From: Nitrosopumilaceae archaeon
Lineage (GTDB): Archaea > Thermoproteota > Nitrososphaeria > Nitrososphaerales > Nitrosopumilaceae
Assembly: GCA_028279545.1 (NCBI GenBank)
Contig: JANQNN010000011.1
Coordinates: 116,148 to 180,147, forward strand
Direction of reading: 5' to 3'
Length of the DNA: 64,000 nucleotides
Below, piece by piece: positions 44,519 through 52,519 of the stretch (the stretch's first letter is position 1; the number at the start of each line of letters is the position of its first letter). The notes below the pieces were generated by a model. That model was not told the DNA's origin, searched no databases, and saw only the letters and a program-made list of their open reading frames with translations. A program made the translations under genes and the position numbers.

Positions 44519-44538
44519 AGCACATTCAGCAGGGGGTA
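44519..44538. repeat. 20-bp direct repeat, right copy
   Basis: AGCACATTCAGCAGGGGGTA, identical to 40157-40176. Together with the adjoining arm it forms a near-palindrome: TACCCC, then AGCACATTCAGCA, then GGGGGTA. It is followed by a diverged forward arm (tagataagcaagacacatttgac). Confidence 0.85.
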
Positions 44539-44556
44539 TAGATAAGCAAGACACAT

Positions 44557-44781
44557 TTGACTGTTAATCAAAGTTATAATCAAAATCATAATGAATCCCA
44601 AAATTCAGAAAAAGAATATCTAAAAGAACTGTTAAATGGAAATATGGGTCAAAAATGTGCTGCTTGTAGACATGATCGTGAGGATCATATTAAAGATGTA
44701 AGTGGTCTTAGTTATTGCATTTCTTGTAAATACAATAATGAGGCTTGTCAAGTTTTTGTTAGGACTACGCATGGAGATTAA
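44557..44781 (+). CDS. Small zinc-knuckle hypothetical protein
   Basis: 74 residues from TTG 44557, or 46 from ATG 44644 (MGQKCAACRHDREDHIKDV). Two CxxC knuckles (CAAC, CISC) and a later Cys could bind zinc. The longer form starts inside the diverged repeat arm, so the true start is uncertain. Not recognised. Confidence 0.45.
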   Translation: MTVNQSYNQNHNESQNSEKEYLKELLNGNMGQKCAACRHDREDHIKDVSGLSYCISCKYNNEACQVFVRTTHGD

Positions 44782-44904
44782 TTTTTCATTTTATTGACTA
44801 ATGAAAATTATAATCTGTTAAAGAAAAAATACTTCGAAATTAACAAATTTTATGGTTGAAAGATTTCTTGAACTAACTGATTCTAATGTTTCTTGAACTC
44901 TATC

Positions 44905-45506
44905 TCACCACCATCCGTATAATTCTCTATAATATTTTTCAACAAATTCATCTTCAATATCATTTGAAATTAAAAATTTTATTTTATTTTTTACATCCTT
45001 TATTGTAAGAGCTCCATCCAATACTGAAATTTTTTTAATTAATTTTATTTGTAAATCTTCATCTACTTTTTGAAATTCTGGATAATATTTTTCACGAATA
45101 TCTTTATTTCCATGTTTAATTCCTTTTTCATGAATTAATTGTAAAGCTTTGTTGTGTAGATTGATTTCTGGTTTTAAAAAATATGGAATTGAATTTTTTT
45201 CTGCTTTATTCATTGTAATAATTAGAAAATTTGTTTTATCGACATCCAATTTTTTTTATTAATATCATGTGACTAATTTCTTATGGTTCTCCAAATTTCA
45301 TCACTATTGTCATTACATATTTTCGGTTTACTAGTTTGTTTCAATTGAAAAAGATCATGTTTCTCTTCATGTTTGACTGAGATATCATCATATGTTTCAA
45401 TAAATTCCTCTACATTTTCTTCTGTTTTCATTAAGACATATAGCTCATACAAAAATTGATATTCAAAACCTAAAATTGTATGAGTTGCATCATGATTTAA
45501 ATTCAA
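44905..45506 (-). pseudogene. Broken DUF4297/Cap4-like endonuclease gene
   Basis: Two fragments on one strand. 45273-45506 encodes THTILGFEYQFLYELYVLMK and HDLFQLKQTSKP, the N-terminal nuclease pattern of DUF4297/Cap4-type proteins. 44905-45249 encodes DKTNFLIITMNKAEKNSIPY and ends VEKYYRELYGWW, a pattern that follows in intact relatives. Between them a stop and apparent deletion cut the frame, and the C-terminal part after GWW is missing. A decayed defence gene next to the SIR2 cassette. Confidence 0.5.
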
Positions 45507-46063
45507 ATTATTCTATATTTTGATTCAAAATCTAAGATAAAAGTGGATCCTCATAAATTATGATTGTATTTTTATTTATTAAACCAATTATTAATTAGTG
45601 CTAAATATCTTGAAAACTTTATCATAAATTTTGTTATATTTCTCTTCTTACAAATTCTTTTTCATATAAAATAAAGTAGACTTGTTAATTCCAAGTTTCA
45701 TTCTTATAATTATTTCACAACAAAAATTGAAATTCTCTCATAGAAATTTTCCAGATGGTTCAATACTCTTGCACATATTTTATTACAAATAGATGTTATC
45801 TTGATATATAACCATCTTCAGAAAATCAGTGTTTAAAAGAGTAATTTTGAATTTACTGAAAAGAATTTATCGAAAATAAAATTTGAGGAGAGGGATTAAA
45901 CCTAATTTTGCAAATCCCCTTGACTGATTTGAAAAACTATGCTCAATTCTGTACGCAGAATGCATCTCTAAAAATTACACTTTGGAAGGGATTCAAATCA
46001 TTTTTAGAAGAACTAGTAAAAAAATAAATCTAAACTTAAATCAAATCATGTAAATCAAAACAT
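45507..46063. other. Intergenic, decayed sequence with a dispersed repeat
   Basis: 556 nt without a supported gene. About 45738-45800 is similar to 53357-53422 (shared cores CTCATAGA and GGTTCAATAC-CTTGCA). Plus-strand codons before 46026 (RGLNLILQIPLTDLKNYAQF) look like a coding remnant without a start. Confidence 0.4.
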
Positions 46064-46552
46064 ATGGCAGAAAAACTCTCTGAGCAGGTAAATGATTATG
46101 AGTTCATGGATTCTGAAAACCAGAAAATTAGCCTCTCGAATTTGTTTGGCGCCAAAAATGACCTAATCGTTGTCCACAATATGGGTAATAGCTGTCCTTA
46201 TTGCACAATGTGGGCAGATGGGTTTAATGGGTTGTTATCTCACCTAGAAGACCGTGCAACTTTTGTGGTATCATCCCCTGATAGCCCTTCGATTCAAAAA
46301 GAGTTTGCATCCTCCCGTGGATGGAAATTCAAAATGATTTCAACAAATGGAACATCTTTTGCCAAAGATATGGGTTTTGAACAAGATGGGCTACCACAAC
46401 CAGGGGTTTCTGTTTTCTACAAAAAAGGTGATGAAATCATGCGTGTTGCTCGTGATAATTTTGGCCCTGGCGATAGTTATTGTCCGACTTTTCCTTTGTT
46501 CAATTTACTGAAGGATGGGACAAATAATTGGGAAGCTAAATTTGAGTATTAG
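46064..46552 (+). CDS. DUF899-family thioredoxin-like protein
   Basis: 162 residues with a thioredoxin fold and the active pair C44-P-Y-C47 in NMGNSCPYCTMWADGFNG. The typical DUF899 run is FVVSSPDSPSIQKEF then RGWKFKMIST. Likely cytoplasmic and redox-active; the partner is unknown. It stands alone with its own promoter. Confidence 0.75.
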   Translation: MAEKLSEQVNDYEFMDSENQKISLSNLFGAKNDLIVVHNMGNSCPYCTMWADGFNGLLSHLEDRATFVVSSPDSPSIQKEFASSRGWKFKMISTNGTSFAKDMGFEQDGLPQPGVSVFYKKGDEIMRVARDNFGPGDSYCPTFPLFNLLKDGTNNWEAKFEY

Positions 46553-46715
46553 GGTGTTAAACTGATTGGCAAAGTTCTTTGAGCCATACTATAACGGGGA
46601 TGGAACAATCTAGGATAACTATGGCCTAGCAAGTTCTATCCTGAAATCTTATTCCCCATACAAATCATACGATATTCTTAAAAGACAAAACCTGAGGTTT
46701 GTGGTTGGTATCAAA

Positions 46716-47318
46716 ATGATGAAATCAAAATTATTTTTATTTTTGGCAACTAGCTTGTTTGCAGTATATTCAATTGATGCATATGCACAGTTTGAAAGTG
46801 AAAGACCTGATGCATATTTAGAATGGCTGAGAGAGACCTATTCATCCACTGATACTGGGGTCATCAGAGTTGTCGATGCATACATGAACCAAAATCCTGA
46901 AAAAATTGAAACCCTTACTGTAACGATATATTCTGAGGAAAGAGAATCTGAAGGAATTATCGTAGAACTAATCGAAACTTATGAGTCAGCCGGCATATTC
47001 GAAGGAACAATGTTCTTTACCACTACCGACACATCATCTGGACATCGGTTACATGTTATTCCAGGGGATTTGATTATTGCAGAATACACTTATTCCTCAG
47101 ATCCTACTTCCAATGTTCTTGATACCTCTGTGGTAGATGAGATTCAGATTACAGGAATCCCATCATTAAAAACTCAACTAGATAGGGGCACTCCAATCAA
47201 TGAGATTCAATGCCCCAACCCTGAGCATGTTTTAGCAGAGCGCCCAAATGAAAAAACAGCATGTGTAAAACAAAGTACCGCTGAGAAATTAAATTGGACC
47301 TTAATTATTCAGATCTAA
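46716..47318 (+). CDS. Secreted hypothetical protein
   Basis: About 200 residues. The ATG at 46716 (MMKSKLFLFLATSLFAVYSI) gives a clean signal peptide cleaved after DAYA; GTG at 46701 adds five residues. The mature part is beta-rich and acidic (VRVVDAYMNQNPEKIETL, then TVTIYSEERESEG), like an Ig-type surface module. C-terminal GTPINEIQCPNPEHVLAERP echoes short Cys-containing ends seen in other secreted proteins of this window (for example 55133 and 56959). Function unknown. Confidence 0.55.
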   Translation: MMKSKLFLFLATSLFAVYSIDAYAQFESERPDAYLEWLRETYSSTDTGVIRVVDAYMNQNPEKIETLTVTIYSEERESEGIIVELIETYESAGIFEGTMFFTTTDTSSGHRLHVIPGDLIIAEYTYSSDPTSNVLDTSVVDEIQITGIPSLKTQLDRGTPINEIQCPNPEHVLAERPNEKTACVKQSTAEKLNWTLIIQI

Positions 47319-47406
47319 AATCTTTTGGGAAGCAAATTTGTTTATTGAATAGTTTTTCTCAACCAAATTCCTGCAAGTCCAAAAATTCCAAATAACCAAA
47401 TGGCAT

Positions 47407-47604
47407 TTGAAAAAATCATCTCAGGTTGTTGAAGGAACATTTACTGAACCAATGGTTCTTCAAGATGGGACTACTATAGAACCAACCGGAAACAAATTCA
47501 AATTCAATATGGTTACATTGGCCAAATGGTATAATGGACAAATCACTGAAGAGTATCCGTATTGTGACAATGACGAGATTGCAAGACAAATGGGAACAGA
47601 CTAA
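47407..47604 (+). pseudogene. C-terminal remnant of a SnoaL-like ester-cyclase-type protein
   Basis: 65 codons encode the last third of an NTF2/SnoaL-like fold: EPMVLQDGTTIEPTGNKFKF then LAKWYNGQITEEYPYCDNDE. Intact relatives have about 60 more residues in front. These are absent upstream, so the gene is truncated. The TTG at 47407 is not a convincing start. Confidence 0.5.
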
Positions 47605-47639
47605 ACACAGTATGGTGAATCGAATCGCTTATTTTGGAA

Positions 47640-48023
47640 TTAATCTTGAGTTGATTTACCTGAAGCCTTCTTTTGCCATGCAAGAATAGCTATAACTATT
47701 GCAACAAACGCAATCTGGAACACTTCAGTGAGAATCCCATTGTCACTAATTTTCCCAGCCCTTCCGGTGATAAAATTCTCAGGCATTCTCGTAATTACAT
47801 AAATCAAAATGAAAATTATTGTGCCGCCAAGGCCCACAGAATACCAAACAGGCCCCCATCTTCTAATCATTGGAATCACCCAAAAAATCTGAGCTATCCC
47901 CCCAACGATAAACAGAATTAACATGTTTTCAGATCTTGCATCAATTCCTAAAATTATATGAATAATTCCTGCAATTGCAGTAGTTGCAGCAGCTGAGTAA
48001 AATAAAATGTTTGACTTAATCAT
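47640..48023 (-). CDS. Small four-TM hypothetical protein
   Basis: 127 residues, four membrane segments (AAATTAIAGIIHIILGI, MLILFIVGGIAQIFWVI, VGLGGTIIFILIYVIT and FQIAFVAIVIAILAW). The H in GIIHIILG and the paired R in IRRWGP are the only polar features inside. It lies 17 nt after a small secreted-protein gene on the same strand. Similar proteins exist across ammonia-oxidising archaea; role unknown. Confidence 0.55.
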   Translation of the reverse strand: MIKSNILFYSAAATTAIAGIIHIILGIDARSENMLILFIVGGIAQIFWVIPMIRRWGPVWYSVGLGGTIIFILIYVITRMPENFITGRAGKISDNGILTEVFQIAFVAIVIAILAWQKKASGKSTQD

Positions 48024-48040
48024 GGCAAATCAAAAAAAAA

Positions 48041-48490
48041 TTATACTCGCCCTCCTGTTTCAGTGGTACCTGATTTTTTGAATCCACAACCTCCGCCTTC
48101 CTTGGTCATTGAAGTAAGAAGGTTACCAGTTCCTGCATCTAAAACATCAACTGTGTGTGTGGGATCATTTTCATCAGTTGATTCTGTTACAACTTTCCAT
48201 ACTAGAAAATATTCTTCAGAATCGTTCACTGCTTTGGAAAGACGAGTCTTTACCACATTTTCATGTCCAGCAGAAGCTTCCTCAGATGAAATTGCTTGTT
48301 CCCTTAGAGAATCTAGGTCTGTGTCAGGGGTAATCTCTAAAGTTCCTGAGGCATCACCAATGGAGACAGTCCAATATTTCATGTACTTTTTGGAACCATC
48401 GCCTGATTCGGCAAAAACTGCTGGAGTTGCGATGACTACTGCCATTGCGAGCACGGCTGTAATGGCTGGAATCATGTGTTTTGAAGTCAT
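48041..48490 (-). CDS. Secreted PepSY-like hypothetical protein
   Basis: About 149 residues from ATG 48490. Signal peptide ends PAVFA. The mature part (YWTVSIGDASGTLEITPDTD, then VWKVVTESTD, then VDVLDAGTGNLL) has the repeated strand pattern of PepSY domains. The tail is Gly/Thr-rich with one Cys. Co-directional with the four-TM gene; the two may form an envelope pair. Confidence 0.5.
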   Translation of the reverse strand: MTSKHMIPAITAVLAMAVVIATPAVFAESGDGSKKYMKYWTVSIGDASGTLEITPDTDLDSLREQAISSEEASAGHENVVKTRLSKAVNDSEEYFLVWKVVTESTDENDPTHTVDVLDAGTGNLLTSMTKEGGGCGFKKSGTTETGGRV

Positions 48491-48574
48491 TGATAATAAC
48501 ACCATAAATTGAATAAAAGGACTTGCGGAACAATGTTTAGCTAGTATTAATATTCATGACACTGGAGCCTTACC

Positions 48575-48991
48575 ATGGCGAATGCCCAATTTAGTACTAG
48601 TAGGTTAAACGACATTGTATTTTGCGGATTACGAGTAACTGTGGGGGCAATCTTTATCGCACATGGCATCCCAAAATTTAATCCTGGGTTTGGAGGATTC
48701 CTTGGAAACATCGGAATGCCTCCAGAGGCCCAGATTCCAATTGCACTTCTTGAAGTGGTTGGGGGATCTGTATTGATTGCCGGAGTATTGTCTAGGATCT
48801 CTGCTGCAATGCTTTGTATGAACATGTTAGGAGCAATTCTTGTAGTAAAGGGAGCAGCAAGTCTAACTGGAGACAACGCCTATGAGATTGATCTCATTTT
48901 ACTTGCATCAAACCTTGTGATAATAGTTGCAGGGCCAGGACGGCTTTCTATTTCTCATATTGTTAAAAGGCTACCGAGGTTTTTGCATTGA
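48575..48991 (+). CDS. DoxX-family membrane protein
   Basis: 138 residues, four TM segments. The DoxX pattern is clear: LRVTVGAIFIAHGIPKFNPG, then IGMPPEAQIPIALLEVVGGS, then AGVLSRISAAMLCMNMLGAI. DoxX proteins are small quinol- or thiosulfate-linked membrane proteins of poorly defined role. Own promoter, divergent from the secreted protein. Confidence 0.8.
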   Translation: MANAQFSTSRLNDIVFCGLRVTVGAIFIAHGIPKFNPGFGGFLGNIGMPPEAQIPIALLEVVGGSVLIAGVLSRISAAMLCMNMLGAILVVKGAASLTGDNAYEIDLILLASNLVIIVAGPGRLSISHIVKRLPRFLH

Positions 48992-49009
48992 TTAAGGGAG
49001 GAATATGTC

Positions 49010-49219
49010 TTGGTCCAAACATGTAAAGGAGCGTGCAGAAGTCTAAAGGCTCCGCCAATTTCAAATTACCTGAAATACGAATCAGGATACAAACTATGTA
49101 GTGTCTGTGGGGAGTTTTTTGTAATAAATGGTGCTAGGTGCCCATGCTGTAATACCGTTCTGAGAAACCGAGCCCGCTCGAGTCGAGTTTCAAGGAGTTT
49201 GCCAAATAAAAAAGAGTGA
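49010..49219 (+). CDS. Small zinc-finger protein, same family as the 27796 gene
   Basis: 69 residues from TTG 49010, preceded by an AGGGAGG ribosome-binding site. Pattern TCKGACRSLKAPP, LCSVCGEFF and CPCCNTVLRNRARS matches the element-encoded protein at 27796-27972. The basic tail suggests nucleic-acid binding. An overlapping ATG at 49005 gives a 13-codon dead frame and is rejected. Confidence 0.65.
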   Translation: MVQTCKGACRSLKAPPISNYLKYESGYKLCSVCGEFFVINGARCPCCNTVLRNRARSSRVSRSLPNKKE

Positions 49220-49289
49220 GACAGTTGAATGGTGAAAAAAACTGGTTATTGAATATAGGGATAGGACATACATTAGAAAGGATATTCTA

Positions 49290-49553
49290 ATGATGCTACT
49301 AGAACGTGGAGAGATAAACCAGACAAAGCTGATAAGCTACTGCGGTTTGAATCTAAGAAAACACAAAGAAATCCTTGAAGAACTGGAGAAGAAGAAGTTG
49401 ATAGAGAAAGATATTGTGCCTTGGGGAAACAAAACCATCACAAATTATAAGATTAGCTCAAAGGGATTGGATTTTTGTAAATTGATACTAGAGCCTTACG
49501 AGAACATGTTTCCAAGAGTAAAGAAGGGTGAGGAGAAGAACAATGTTAACTAA
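49290..49553 (+). CDS. Winged-helix regulator, copy A of a duplicated pair
   Basis: 87 residues from ATG 49290: a winged helix with QTKLISYCGLNLRKHKEILE as the recognition region. The frame continues upstream to encode EYRDRTYIRKDIL, conserved in copy B (52223), but it has no start codon. The nearest ATG (49229) is in another frame, separated by seven As at 49235-49241. Followed 31 nt later by a two-TM gene. The pair is the mirror of 52477-51233. Confidence 0.65.
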   Translation: MMLLERGEINQTKLISYCGLNLRKHKEILEELEKKKLIEKDIVPWGNKTITNYKISSKGLDFCKLILEPYENMFPRVKKGEEKNNVN

Positions 49554-49584
49554 GGGTTTTAAGAAGAAGAGAGGTCACTAGAAT

Positions 49585-50208
49585 ATGGATAAGGACAGTA
49601 ACTACTACAAACGTAAGAGCATCTTTGGCATCATGGACAACATCATGCTTGAGATGAGCAAGACCAAGAAGATGTTTCTCATCATGGTGTTGACAATTCT
49701 AATTTTGCCTCCTATTGGACTTTTGATAATGACAAGTGTCTTTGATAACCCGTTTTACCCAGACATAAAAGGACGAGAAATCCATGAGGAATGGGAAGAA
49801 AAAAGCTATCAATTACGAGACATGTTATTGCAGATTGAAAAACTTCCACCAGAATTTCGAGCAGACAAACTTGAGGAAACACTCTCGTCAGCTAAATACA
49901 TTGAGCTTAGTTCCAGAATTCAAGAGTTGTCCGAACAATATCCAGAACTTGAAAAAGATCCACCTATTGGAGAAAAACCATTAGACAAGCAATCAGACAA
50001 GCAATTAGAAAAACCGCTAGAAAAACAATTAGTAAAACCCTTAGTAAAACCATTACAACTAATCATCTTTGTAATCTCAGGGATTTGGTTAGGAGTTGGC
50101 GTCCGACAGTGGTATATCATGTCAAAATGGGATTCAAAATACAAACAATTTAAAAAAGAACAAGAAGAAATCGACAAAAAAATAGATGAAGAACCTGAAG
50201 AAGAATAA
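49585..50208 (+). CDS. Two-TM protein of the winged-helix pair, with a 12-bp repeat tract
   Basis: 207 residues. TM1 at about 30-50 (MFLIMVLTILILPPIGLLIM), TM2 at about 155-172 (LIIFVISGIWLGVGVRQW). The loop between is helical and ends in tandem tetrapeptides, K-P-L or K-Q-L plus one residue, repeated about seven times (residues 132-154, nt 49978-50060). A charged acidic tail ends it. Homologous to each half of the 51233-52180 protein. Both copies follow a winged-helix gene. Confidence 0.65.
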   Translation: MDKDSNYYKRKSIFGIMDNIMLEMSKTKKMFLIMVLTILILPPIGLLIMTSVFDNPFYPDIKGREIHEEWEEKSYQLRDMLLQIEKLPPEFRADKLEETLSSAKYIELSSRIQELSEQYPELEKDPPIGEKPLDKQSDKQLEKPLEKQLVKPLVKPLQLIIFVISGIWLGVGVRQWYIMSKWDSKYKQFKKEQEEIDKKIDEEPEEE

Positions 50209-50285
50209 ATTTTTCTTAATCAAGGTAACAATGTTAACTTACAATGATTCGCAAATTCTTTTATTCAATTTAACTTAGACCATCC

Positions 50286-50732
50286 ATGAAAACCAAAATT
50301 CATGAAAAAACAAAACAGGCTATCATCCTTGTAGCTAGTATTTCTTTAATTGCAGCAGCAGTTCCTGCAATAGCTGGGGGAGATGGGCCTTTGGCTCAAG
50401 GCATGGATTCACAAGTTCAGGTTGAATCAATTCATCAAGCCAGTTTGGAGAGAACAATAATGATCATGGATCATGAAGATGCAAAGTTCTTTCCCGATTC
50501 GGTAGCTGTCAACGTTGGGGATTCAGTAGTATTCCTTAACCAAGACGGGGCAAATCGTGAAGTTCCTCATGCCATTGTTTCTATTGACTCTAATGGCGCA
50601 AGAACAGAAAGTTTCCAAAGTGATCTGCTTTATACAGGTGATTCCTTCGAAATAGAATTCGAAAAAACTGGAATTTATCACTATGCTGACTACTTTAATC
50701 CTGAAGTCAAGGGAACAATTGTCGTAATCTAA
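50286..50732 (+). CDS. Secreted cupredoxin-like protein lacking the copper cysteine
   Basis: 148 residues with a signal peptide ending IAG. The cupredoxin fold is evident: FFPDSVAVNVGDSVVFLNQD, H95 in VPHAIVS, and GIYHYADYFNPEVKGTIVVI with H132. The usual C-x-H-x-M loop is H-Y-A-D-Y-F here and the protein has no cysteine at all, so a blue type-1 copper site cannot form. It may bind copper another way or be structural. Many ammonia oxidisers use such proteins as electron carriers. Confidence 0.7.
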   Translation: MKTKIHEKTKQAIILVASISLIAAAVPAIAGGDGPLAQGMDSQVQVESIHQASLERTIMIMDHEDAKFFPDSVAVNVGDSVVFLNQDGANREVPHAIVSIDSNGARTESFQSDLLYTGDSFEIEFEKTGIYHYADYFNPEVKGTIVVI

Positions 50733-50820
50733 ACGGCAATCCCTTAAAATTTTTCTTTTTTTTAATTAAGTTTGCTTTGTTTTGGTTGTATTTTACACAC
50801 AATTCTTTACATGTCACGAT

Positions 50821-50955
50821 TCAATGACTATGGGTTTGTGACTTCTCAATATTCTTACAACATTTACAAATAGTAGATGTTATCAATTTACATTTTGGGC
50901 ATTTTTTGAGATCTTTAACCTCGCAACCACAAATACGACATAATTCATCTTTCAT
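50821..50955 (-). CDS. 44-residue zinc-finger mini-protein
   Basis: ATG 50955 gives MKDELCRICGCEVKDLKKCP then KCKLITSTICKCCKN. CxxC, CxxC and CKCC make a compact two-zinc ribbon or knuckle. A longer frame upstream to 51255 lacks protein-like composition and is not used. About 280 nt upstream hold no supported gene. Confidence 0.55.
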   Translation of the reverse strand: MKDELCRICGCEVKDLKKCPKCKLITSTICKCCKNIEKSQTHSH

Positions 50956-51232
50956 TTCAATCGCCAAGGAAATTCCAGTTGCTTTGAAAAAACTGAAAGA
51001 AGAGGCATTGCACCCCATTGGTACAAATAACTTGTTAGTACTTTGGAACAAACCTAGATTATTCACTGCTGCACAAGATATTCTAGTCCTCAATAAAAGA
51101 CAAATCCGTAAAGGCTTGAACCTTTTTTGGAATTTGGATTGGGTGCAATTTTGGAATGAAATGCATTGATTCCTGAGATTTATAGTCCAAGTTTCACTTT
51201 CTAGCTTTGTAAATACGTTCAATCTGTTGGCT

Positions 51233-52180
51233 TTACTCCCCTGACAGCCTTTCATTGATTTCCTCGTCTAGTGCAGCGGACTCACGGTACTTCTTGCGCC
51301 ATTTTGTAAACATGTGCCAGTTCCTGATTCCATATCCAAGCCAGAATATTGAAAAAGCCAACATCAGGGTAAGGACATACAGTATTGGGCCAAAATTACC
51401 ATTGCCTACAATCATAGAAGATGTAATGCTTTCGTATTCCTGGATGAACCCTTCCTTGGAAATCTCATTGTTCTCTAGCTGTGCCATGAGAATCTGTGAT
51501 CTTTCCGCAAGCGAAGCATGTATGGGCTCTGCAACTATTACATAAAACCCCCCAGACAGAAGAAACGGAAGGGTGACGGCAACAACAGTCATTACAAAAA
51601 TCATTTTCTTTTCACGGTCAAGGTGTCGGATGAGGGTGTTTACAATGTTAAAGATTTCATCATCTAGCATTTTCCCGCTGTCTGTGTGGGATGATGCGTG
51701 ATCTTGCTTATCTTTTGATTTTATCCTGGATGCATTTGAACTGTCATATCTTTTCCTCAGCGTTCCATATTCCAACCATTTTTTGATTCCATAACCAACC
51801 CAAAAAACAAAGATGCCAATTAAAAGGACATACAGGTATTGTGAAGGCGGAAGATCTCTCTTGTATTCGGTGGAGGACTGCACATTATTGAATTCGGAGG
51901 GAGATAACGCATTCTTGAATTCTTGTGCAAATTGTTCCATTGAGATCTCACCATCTCTTAGCTGCGCAATAAGAGAATCAAGCTTAGCTTCTCGTGGACT
52001 TGTTCCTACATCATCAACAGAAATTATGATACTTCCAAGCAGAACAGGAGGGAAGACCATTGCAGTAAAAATCAGTACTACGAACATTTTCCTAGCAGTG
52101 TAAAGACTTTGTACTGCGGTGTCTGCGATTCCAAAAATGTTCTGATGTTGGTTTCCATCTGCATTGCTTGATGACATCAC
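51233..52180 (-). CDS. Four-TM protein with internal duplication, partner of winged-helix copy B
   Basis: 315 residues in two homologous halves. Half 1 (about 15-145) has MFVVLIFTAMVFPPVLLGSI, LIAQLRDGEISMEQFAQEF and VFWVGYGIKKWLEYGTLRKR. Half 2 (about 175-310) has MIFVMTVVAVTLPFLLSGGF, LMAQLENNEISKEGFIQEY and IFWLGYGIRNWHMFTKWRKK. Each half equals the single-unit protein at 49585. TM1-loop-TM2 units with a helical SHOCT-like loop. Function unknown; likely a membrane complex regulated by the preceding winged helix. Confidence 0.65.
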   Translation of the reverse strand: MMSSSNADGNQHQNIFGIADTAVQSLYTARKMFVVLIFTAMVFPPVLLGSIIISVDDVGTSPREAKLDSLIAQLRDGEISMEQFAQEFKNALSPSEFNNVQSSTEYKRDLPPSQYLYVLLIGIFVFWVGYGIKKWLEYGTLRKRYDSSNASRIKSKDKQDHASSHTDSGKMLDDEIFNIVNTLIRHLDREKKMIFVMTVVAVTLPFLLSGGFYVIVAEPIHASLAERSQILMAQLENNEISKEGFIQEYESITSSMIVGNGNFGPILYVLTLMLAFSIFWLGYGIRNWHMFTKWRKKYRESAALDEEINERLSGE

Positions 52181-52222
52181 ACTGTCAGCCTCCGCAATTT
52201 ACTTAATGGTTGAGTAACTTTG

Positions 52223-52477
52223 TTACTGGGAATCATCATGCTTTCTCCTTGGAAACAGCATCTCGTACCGCTCAAGAACATCGTTGAGGAGTTCTATTCC
52301 CTTTTCTGAGATTCTGTATTTTAGAATGGATTGGTTTTTCCCGGCCTCATTTTTGCGCTCCAAAAATCCTTTCTCTGCCATGTCCTCCAGTATTTCCTTG
52401 TGTTTTGCGTTGTTTAGCCCACACAAGCTCATCAATCTGCTCTGGCTCATTTCACCAGATTCGTATAGATTCAACAA
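52223..52477 (-). CDS. Winged-helix regulator, copy B of the duplicated pair
   Basis: 84 residues from TTG 52477, homologous to the 49290 gene (SQSRLMSLCGLNNAKHKEIL). Upstream codons encode HRDRIYIRKDILLNL without a start codon. An ATG at 52527 lies in another frame. A GGGAAAG heptamer at 52513-52519, in correct phase, could move ribosomes by -1 from that ATG into this frame. The four-TM gene follows 42 nt later. Confidence 0.6.
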   Translation of the reverse strand: MLNLYESGEMSQSRLMSLCGLNNAKHKEILEDMAEKGFLERKNEAGKNQSILKYRISEKGIELLNDVLERYEMLFPRRKHDDSQ

Positions 52478-52512
52478 GATGTCTTTTCGAATGTAAATTC
52501 GATCTCTATGTT

Positions 52513-52519
52513 CTTTCCC
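52513..52519 (-). promoter_or_regulatory. Candidate -1 frameshift heptamer GGGAAAG
   Basis: In the frame of ATG 52527 the codons are CGG GGA AAG, the X-XXY-YYZ phase used by the lambda G/GT frameshift. A -1 step gives MGRGK joined to EHRDRIYIRKDIL. Inference only; a single-base error would look the same. Confidence 0.35.

Noticed and set aside
40171..44560. Spaced TTTGAC words as a possible CRISPR array
   Set aside because: Only two or three copies with unequal spacing, part of one inverted pair; no spacer structure.
47342..47419. 25-codon minus frame NAIWLFGIFGLAGIWLRKT resembling a PEP-CTERM anchor
   Set aside because: No protein in front of it and only 25 codons; kept as a curiosity, probably chance or a remnant.
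50906..51169. Plus-strand frame ending RKGLNLFWNLDWVQFWNEMH
   Set aside because: First part is the antisense of the zinc-finger gene and there is no good start; at most a decayed gene.
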